DNA of 18,891 nucleotides from JAPLKX01 sp035530195 (GTDB taxonomy: Bacteria; Hydrogenedentota; Hydrogenedentia; Hydrogenedentales; SLHB01): assembly GCA_035530195.1 (NCBI GenBank), contig DATKVG010000088.1:1-18891 (forward strand). Direction: 5' to 3'. This document shows positions 13,846 to 18,891 of the stretch, one piece after another. A program made the translations under genes and the position numbers. Position 1 is the first letter of the stretch; every line of letters starts with the position of its first letter. The notes below the pieces were generated by a model. That model worked only from the letters and a program-made list of their open reading frames with translations. It searched no databases and was not told the origin of the DNA.

Positions 13846-16800
13846 CTATTCTAGCGCTTCGATTAGTCGCGCGATTTCGCGTCTTATGGTTTGGATGTTT
13901 GCGAAACGTTTGTCTTCGAGCTTGCGTGTGGCTGCGGCGCCTCCGGAGCCGGGCGTTGTGCCGTCTTTGTCGCGGCCGATGTAGTCGGCTACGGTGTTGG
14001 CCTTTTCGCCGAGGAGGGTTTGGGCTTCTTTGATGGCTTCGGGTGCGCGGTTGGCGGCTGCGGCTTTTTCCGTGGCCGATCGGAGCGCTAGGAGCATGTC
14101 GTAGTCTTCCATGCCGTCGCGGACGGCTTCCCATCTCTTGCTGATCACGACACCGTCGCCGGGGTAGACGAGCAGGTAGTCGAGCGTGCCGTCGGGCTTG
14201 TACCACGGGTCGGCGCCCGAGGTGCAGTAGGACCAGAAGCCGATGCCTTTGAGGTTGAAGGCCCATGCGGCCCAGGATTGGCAACGGTAGTATCCGAGCG
14301 GGGATTGGTGCTTGGCGTTGTCGGCGCAGGCGTAGGTCCAGACGGGCTTTCCGGAATCGTAGATGATCTGGAGTTTGTCCTCGTTCTTGCCGAGAAAGAA
14401 ACCCGTGCGATTCGGACACCAGATATCGACATACGGCAGCATCTCAACAAGTTCTTCTTCACGAATGCGATCCACGGGGTCCGTGTACATAAGGATCTTC
14501 GGGTCGGCCTCGCGGGCGAGTTTCGCAAAATTGAGGTAGAGGTCCACGAGTCCTTCGTTCAGGCCCGGCTCGTCTACGGGATACATGGCGTACTGGCTGT
14601 AGTCGATCCCCATTTCCTGCAAGTGCGCCACCCACGCCCGCAGCCATGCGACGTACGCCTTCTTCGCGGCGTCGCTGGTGATATCGCCGGGGCCGCGCAG
14701 TCCGCCGAGGCTGTGGAACAAGATCATGCCGTGCGGCGCATACTTCTGCACGAACGCGTCGTGTTGCGTGAAGTCGATGGCGCCGACGATCTCGCCGGCG
14801 TCGTTGTATTCGGCCTGTGGTACAAGTGTGGTTACGAAGACGTTGTTGCCGTGGGCAATGCGATCGGCAAGGCTCTCGTCTTCGAGATCTTTCATGCGGT
14901 CGGTCCGGTAGACGTAGCCCCAGTTGCAGTGATTCAACGCGCGCTTCTCGGGCAACGCCGCCGGCCACACGGTTATCGTCAAGGGCATCGTGAATTGTTT
15001 CGATTCCATCTCGAGGGTCCGTATGCGGAGCGTCGTGTCCCAGGTGCCTGGCGACAACGCGTGCGTGTCTACTTTGAGCCAGAGCTGGCGCGCGTGCCAG
15101 CCGGGAAGCTGCATGACGTAGCCCGAGTTCATGACGGGCAAGACATCGGCGGACATGTCGAGCATCTGCGTCGGTACAGCAACGACTTCGTGCAACGTGA
15201 TCGCGTCGCGGGGTAAACACGGTTTTGTATCGGCCGAATCCCGGAGTACGATCGGGTCTATCTCGACGCGTGCTTCGAGGTGCGTCATATCCAAATTGAA
15301 AATGTTCAGTGCGGTGTCTTCGGTTTCATTGTTGAAGGCCTCGATTTCGAGTTGTCCTTCTTGGAGACGTCCTTCGCGTATTTCGTCGAAGCCGCCGAAC
15401 GGCGCCCAGGGATTTGCCTTGACGAGACGCAACGGCCACGCGCCGTTCGCGTTGGATTGGACCGCGCAACGCAGCAACGCGATAGTTTCCTCAAGTTCCT
15501 GTAGCCCGGCGCGCAACACGTCGCATAGTTCACGCGCCTCCACATCGGGCTTCGTCCCAACTACGGTCACGCGTTCCTTGTAGCCCGCCAAGATCGTGGC
15601 CATTTGCGCAAAGCGGCCAAGAAACGCCTGCGGCTGCGGCAACTGTCCGGCGAGCGATTCCGCCGCGTCAAGCCGATCCTGGAATTCGGCCAGTTCTTTG
15701 GCGAAGGGAATCACGTAGGCCGTTTCGGTCCTCCGGGCCACCAGTGTCTCTCCTTCATACACGCAACACGCCAGACGGATTTCCGTGGGACGATTGATGG
15801 GCAGTGTATAGTCCGTGGAAATGGTGATGCTCTCTTCCGACGATTCGCTGGTAGCCGCAGAGTCGTCCCGATCGCTCTGCTCGACGCGGGTTTCGATTCG
15901 TAGCGCGACGTGGTCGGGGTTTTCGATCTCGATGGTGAACGTGTTGGGGCCAGCATACAGCGCGCCAAAGTCCGCGCGCCGGATCCGCACCTTCGACTGG
16001 TCGGATGCGCTCCGATACGCGCCGGTGCGCGCGGCATCGAACCGGTATTCGCTCCATACCCGTTTCGCGTCGGGCTTGGCGTTGGGCCACTTGAACGCGA
16101 TGATCTGGCCGGAATTCGCGGGATAGATGATGTACGGTGTGCCGTCGCCGGAAAGGTCCGCGAGCGTTGGCGAACTGTTGGTGGTGCCGTTCATGGGCAG
16201 GGCCTCTTTCAGTTCGCCCTTGGCGTTGAAGACGTGCAACTTGCCGCTATATCCCGCCACTACGATCTCGATAGCATCGTCGCCGTCCACGTCGGCAATC
16301 GCGGGGCTTCGGCGCACGCGCTGCTCGACGTTACCGCGCCACTGTTCCGAACCGTCGGGCGCGACCGCAAACAGCAGACCCGAGAGGTCTATGGCGTAGA
16401 TCTCGAGCAGGCCGTTCTCATCCGCGTCCGCCACGCAGATGCTGCTGTCGATCTCCTTGGGAAGATCCAGTTTCCAAAGGACTGTGCCGTGGCCATCCAC
16501 CGCCATCAAGGCGGTGTCGTAGCCCGTCAGGATCTCGTTGGCGCCATCCTGATTGATATCGGCGATGATGGGCGCGGCCCCTTTTGCGGGACCGTCAATG
16601 CGCCAGACTTCCTTGCCGGTCGCGTCAAGGCAGAGGAGCGGGACGGTGGTGCCGGATACGACGATGGACGGCTCGGTGGCATCGCCTAACATGCCAACCG
16701 TCGGCGAGAGCGTGAAGCCATGATTTCCCTTGAAGGTCCATTTTAAGACGCCCTGCGCCGAAAGGCATACGACGTGGCCCTGCCGCGTTCCGGTGATGAT

Positions 16801-17238
16801 CTCGAGTTCGTTGTCACCATTTAGATCCGCGACCACGATTGCGGTTGTGCCCCACTCGATGTCGCCGGGCAAATCGTACGACCATATGATCGAACCGTTC
16901 ACACTCGACAGGCAATAGAGCGTACCCGTCTGATTGAGCACCAGCACTTCCGGCGCGGGATCCTCCACGAGGTCTACGACTGTCGGGCTGATGCTGATGG
17001 GAATCTTGAGGTTCGTGTGCCACAGCAGCCCGCCTTGGCTGTCCAGTGCGATAACGACACCCGTCACCGTAGTGGCGATCACTTCGTCCCGGCCATCCGA
17101 GTTGATATCCGCCACGGACGGCGAACTATCCACATTGCCCAGCGGCTGGTCAAAAGTCCATTGCACCTGACTCGCCCCGGCGTTCACGGTCAACAGAATA
17201 AACAGGGCGAGGAAAAGGATGTTACGACTAAGATTCAT
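13846..17238 (-). CDS. Secreted FG-GAP/PQQ-like propeller fused to a GH123/DUF4091-like domain
   Basis: A 1130-residue protein with a signal peptide (M-N-L-S-R-N-I-L-F-L-A-L-F, cleavage near G-A-S). Residues to about 410 form a propeller with repeated D-x-N-x-D-G-x-x-E loops (D-I-N-S-D-G-R-D-E, D-L-N-G-D-N-E-L-E, D-V-D-G-D-D-A-I-E), as in calcium-binding FG-GAP/VCBS repeats. A helical and beta-sandwich middle (about 415-765) leads to a TIM-barrel-like part with Y-P-V-D-E-P-G. Asp889-Glu890 match the D-E pair that GH123-type enzymes use in substrate-assisted cleavage of N-acetylgalactosaminides; DUF4091 proteins share the pattern. It is probably a secreted glycosidase, substrate inferred only. 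The end (A-A-T-R-K-L-E onward) is helical. The ATG at 17238 is preferred over a GTG at 17247, because AAGGAG (17247-17252) is 8 nt from the ATG and overlaps the GTG. Confidence 0.88.
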   Translation of the reverse strand: MNLSRNILFLALFILLTVNAGASQVQWTFDQPLGNVDSSPSVADINSDGRDEVIATTVTGVVIALDSQGGLLWHTNLKIPISISPTVVDLVEDPAPEVLVLNQTGTLYCLSSVNGSIIWSYDLPGDIEWGTTAIVVADLNGDNELEIITGTRQGHVVCLSAQGVLKWTFKGNHGFTLSPTVGMLGDATEPSIVVSGTTVPLLCLDATGKEVWRIDGPAKGAAPIIADINQDGANEILTGYDTALMAVDGHGTVLWKLDLPKEIDSSICVADADENGLLEIYAIDLSGLLFAVAPDGSEQWRGNVEQRVRRSPAIADVDGDDAIEIVVAGYSGKLHVFNAKGELKEALPMNGTTNSSPTLADLSGDGTPYIIYPANSGQIIAFKWPNAKPDAKRVWSEYRFDAARTGAYRSASDQSKVRIRRADFGALYAGPNTFTIEIENPDHVALRIETRVEQSDRDDSAATSESSEESITISTDYTLPINRPTEIRLACCVYEGETLVARRTETAYVIPFAKELAEFQDRLDAAESLAGQLPQPQAFLGRFAQMATILAGYKERVTVVGTKPDVEARELCDVLRAGLQELEETIALLRCAVQSNANGAWPLRLVKANPWAPFGGFDEIREGRLQEGQLEIEAFNNETEDTALNIFNLDMTHLEARVEIDPIVLRDSADTKPCLPRDAITLHEVVAVPTQMLDMSADVLPVMNSGYVMQLPGWHARQLWLKVDTHALSPGTWDTTLRIRTLEMESKQFTMPLTITVWPAALPEKRALNHCNWGYVYRTDRMKDLEDESLADRIAHGNNVFVTTLVPQAEYNDAGEIVGAIDFTQHDAFVQKYAPHGMILFHSLGGLRGPGDITSDAAKKAYVAWLRAWVAHLQEMGIDYSQYAMYPVDEPGLNEGLVDLYLNFAKLAREADPKILMYTDPVDRIREEELVEMLPYVDIWCPNRTGFFLGKNEDKLQIIYDSGKPVWTYACADNAKHQSPLGYYRCQSWAAWAFNLKGIGFWSYCTSGADPWYKPDGTLDYLLVYPGDGVVISKRWEAVRDGMEDYDMLLALRSATEKAAAANRAPEAIKEAQTLLGEKANTVADYIGRDKDGTTPGSGGAAATRKLEDKRFANIQTIRREIARLIEALE

Positions 17239-17327
17239 CTCAAACACTCCTTACGTTTGTGAATGCAAGACAGAGTCCATCTGTTGATAGTACCCGCTGA
17301 ATACGCGCGCCACACGCGATGTTATCG

Positions 17328-17774
17328 CTAGGGCTGAGCCAGTTCTTCTGCGTCAACCTTGTCCTGTGACCGAGGTGCGGCGCGTTTGTTCTGAATCAGA
17401 TCGTCGCGTCCAATAAAAGTCACTTCGACGCCTCCATAGGCGCCTCGAACAATGTTCGCCTTCGCGTCCGCATACCGTACCCCGTCAATATCGTTGAGAA
17501 GGTCGACGCGCGTTGGCGCTACCCCGAAGGTAAGGACATTGCCCTTTGTGGCGAACGCGTCCTCGGGAAGGTCTTCTTCCGTGAAGCCAAAGGCCACCAG
17601 CGCCGATCGCAAACGCGCGATGTTTTCCTGCGAGCATTCGAAGAAGATGTCGATATCTTTCGTGAACCGGGGATAGCCGTGGAAGGCCACGGCATAGCCG
17701 CCCACGATCATATAGTCAACGCGGTGTTCTTCGAGTAATCGAAACAACTCTTCGAAGTCGGGATGGGTATTCAT
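17328..17774 (-). CDS. MNT/AbiEii-like nucleotidyltransferase (toxin-like partner)
   Basis: A 148-residue cytoplasmic protein of the nucleotidyltransferase fold: Y-M-I-V-G-G-Y-A-V-A-F-H-G at 21-33 (helix-capping G-G) and T-K-D-I-D-I-F at 38-44, with the metal-binding D-x-D at Asp40/Asp42. A later V-D-L-L near 115 is placed like the third acidic strand. The end (L-I-Q-N-K-R-A-A-P-R-S-Q-D-K-V-D-A-E) is typical of AbiEii/DUF6036-like proteins. Such proteins can act as toxins or antitoxins by adding nucleotides to tRNA or proteins; the target here is unknown. A longer reading from 17834 is possible, but the ATG at 17774 has GGGAAG 7 nt upstream and starts where the family does. It overlaps the small gene upstream by 59 nt, which implies one message and coupled translation. 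Confidence 0.82.
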   Translation of the reverse strand: MNTHPDFEELFRLLEEHRVDYMIVGGYAVAFHGYPRFTKDIDIFFECSQENIARLRSALVAFGFTEEDLPEDAFATKGNVLTFGVAPTRVDLLNDIDGVRYADAKANIVRGAYGGVEVTFIGRDDLIQNKRAAPRSQDKVDAEELAQP

Positions 17775-17907
17775 ACAAAAACTTCCCTGCCTCGATCCGT
17801 AGCGCTTCGACGGCATCAAGACGCTCTTCGGCACTACAGCCCCGCCAGAAGTCCCTATCGCGCTGCGCCTGTTCCGTGTGGTTCGTGATAGTCAGTCGAC
17901 CCTTCAT
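17716..17907 (-). CDS. Small partner protein of the nucleotidyltransferase
   Basis: A 63-residue, charged protein (M-K-G-R-L-T-I-T-N-H) with F-W-R-G-C-S-A-E-E-R-L-D-A-V-E-A-L-R and R-L-R-R-V near its end. This pattern (x-W-x-x-x-x-x-E-E-R-L-x-x-x-E-x-L-R ... R-L-x-R-V) is common in short ORFs lying directly upstream of such nucleotidyltransferases, and it may be the antitoxin or regulator. It comes first in the pair and overlaps the next gene by 59 nt in another frame. There is no clear ribosome site. The ATG at 17907 was chosen by similarity; an upstream extension to 17943 would use a TTG. The pair is divergent from the sulfatase gene. Confidence 0.7.
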   Translation of the reverse strand: MKGRLTITNHTEQAQRDRDFWRGCSAEERLDAVEALRIEAGKFLYEYPSRLRRVVSITRRTPR

Positions 17908-18015
17908 GCAAGGAAGTCTACTCAAGGGCCGGCTCCAATGCAAGATCGCAGGGGAAACGGCGGCACGATTTCAAGCGTCGCTTCGGATTGCGGTGGCTTT
18001 TCCGGCCTCCGGATC

Positions 18016-18024
18016 TGTTATCAT
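18016..18024 (+). promoter_or_regulatory. Candidate extended -10 promoter of the sulfatase gene
   Basis: TG-T-TATCAT fits the extended -10 form (TGnTATAAT, one mismatch). Transcription would start near 18031, giving a leader of about 40 nt ending in GGGAG before the ATG at 18070. No matching -35 is seen, which extended -10 promoters can lack. Tentative. Confidence 0.35.
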
Positions 18025-18069
18025 GAGGGTATAAGGTTGCGTTGAATCGTAAAAGGAAAGGGAGAATCG

Positions 18070-18891
18070 ATGAGCACATTGAACCGCCGTGAGTTTTTGG
18101 GGATGACGATGGCCGGTATCTGCCTGAGGGCGGGACTGGGTTGGTCGGCTCAAGCATCGGAAGCGAAGCCGGAACGGTATAACGTTCTGCATATTATTTC
18201 GGACGACCTGTGCAACCGGCTGGGTTGTTATGGTTTTCCCGTGAAGTCGCCCAACATTGACGGGCTCGCGGAACGCGGTGTGAAGTTCGAGTTGGCGTAT
18301 TGCCAGTATCCGCTGTGCAATCCGAGCCGGGCGTCTTTCATGACGGGGTTGCGGCCGGACACGACGAAGGTCTACGTGAACCAGACGCAATTCCGCGAGA
18401 ACGTGCCCGACGCCGCGACTATTCCGCAAAGTTTTCAGAAGGCCGGATACAGCGTGGTGCGCGTCGGCAAGATCTATCACTATGGGGTGCCGTCGCAGAT
18501 CGGCACCGACGGCCTCGATGATCCGGCGTCATGGGAGAAGGTGGTCAATCCGAAGGGCCGCGACGTGGACGACATCGGGATGGTCGAGGTGCTTCAACTT
18601 GACCGCGACGGAAAAGCCGAGACCGTAACGGGCAGGGGACTGAAGAACACCGGCGGCACGTTGAGCTGGCTCGCGGCCGAGGGCACCGACGAGGAGCAGA
18701 CCGACGGCCTCGGCGCGGCCGCCGCGGTCGAGTTGCTCGAGGAATACGCGAAGGGATCGAAACCGTTTTATCTGGCCGTCGGTTTCTACCGGCCGCACAC
18801 GCCCTTCATTGCGCCGAAAGCCTATTTTGGACTGTACCCACGGGATAAGATCGAATTGCCCGTCGTCCCGCCCAACTGGAAAGACCTTTGG
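18070..18891 (+). CDS. Tat-exported sulfatase, iduronate-2-sulfatase-like, cut by the right edge
   Basis: The first 274 codons of a sulfatase, open to the window end. The leader M-S-T-L-N-R-R-E-F-L-G-M is a Tat signal (cleavage near A-Q-A-S). Asp45 and Asp46 (I-I-S-D-D-L) fit the calcium site. The active-site signature is C83-N-P-S-R87-A, a C-x-P-S-R motif whose Cys must be converted to formylglycine. P-L-C-N-P-S-R-A-S-F-M-T-G-L-R-P-D-T-T-K-V-Y is characteristic of the iduronate-2-sulfatase-like branch (S1_7). R-P-H-T-P-F near the end is another sulfatase core motif. It probably removes sulfate from a polysaccharide outside the cytoplasm; the sugar cannot be read. GGGAG lies about 7 nt upstream of the ATG. 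No formylglycine-generating enzyme is in the window. About half of the usual length is missing past the edge. Confidence 0.93.
   Translation, partial: MSTLNRREFLGMTMAGICLRAGLGWSAQASEAKPERYNVLHIISDDLCNRLGCYGFPVKSPNIDGLAERGVKFELAYCQYPLCNPSRASFMTGLRPDTTKVYVNQTQFRENVPDAATIPQSFQKAGYSVVRVGKIYHYGVPSQIGTDGLDDPASWEKVVNPKGRDVDDIGMVEVLQLDRDGKAETVTGRGLKNTGGTLSWLAAEGTDEEQTDGLGAAAAVELLEEYAKGSKPFYLAVGFYRPHTPFIAPKAYFGLYPRDKIELPVVPPNWKDLW

Noticed and set aside
13467..14033. Plus-strand ORF of 188 codons
   Set aside because: It spans a spacer and the antisense of the glycosidase end, with Arg/Cys-rich composition typical of a shadow frame.

Overview
The window is a GC-rich stretch of bacterial chromosome. 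Its gene content suggests a heterotrophic, polymer-degrading member of the Planctomycetes/PVC or Hydrogenedentes type. That is inferred from Tat-exported oxidoreductases, an iduronate-type sulfatase, large secreted beta-propeller proteins, a long Glu-Gly dipeptide tail, and wide intergenic gaps full of small repeats and broken genes. No rRNA, tRNA, cas gene or intact mobile element was seen.

Layout, left to right. (1) 1-1632: the first 18 codons of a Tat-signal gene run off the left edge. A membrane protein follows, with a damaged zinc ribbon, a DUF4190-like segment and a pilin-like segment. Then comes a gene-poor stretch with small repeats and what looks like the N-terminal stub of an ECF sigma factor. 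(2) 1633-4081: a uroporphyrinogen-decarboxylase-like protein and a Tat-exported Gfo/Idh/MocA oxidoreductase lie in the same direction. The C-terminal remnant of an IS630-type transposase follows. (3) 4394-8450: two divergent genes encode a type-B carboxylesterase fused to five C-terminal membrane helices, and a protein with five N-terminal membrane helices and a PQQ-like propeller. (4) 8451-11256: two intact paralogues of a helical + fibronectin-III protein and one truncated third copy sit among three repeat families: a 67-bp palindromic direct repeat, a 19-bp tandem repeat and a 41-bp tandem repeat. (5) 11257-17238: two large secreted genes on the minus strand. One is a 14-repeat WD40 protein ending in (EG)34. 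The other joins an FG-GAP-like propeller to a GH123/DUF4091-like catalytic domain. (6) 17328-17907: an overlapping pair, a MNT/AbiEii-like nucleotidyltransferase and its small upstream partner, resembling a toxin-antitoxin module. (7) 18070-end: a Tat-exported sulfatase cut by the right edge.

The likely common theme is export of hydrolases, redox enzymes and propeller or adhesion modules for handling complex, probably sulfated or amino-sugar, substrates. Genes are mostly single units or convergent/divergent pairs; the only clear operon is the nucleotidyltransferase pair. The best leads are the FN3 family with its repeat-rich spacers and pseudocopy, the (EG)34 WD40 protein with signs of block duplication, the esterase-membrane fusion, and several gene remnants (sigma stub, transposase tail, FN3 tail) too short for routine gene calling. 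All family assignments come from reading motifs by eye; no database search was possible.
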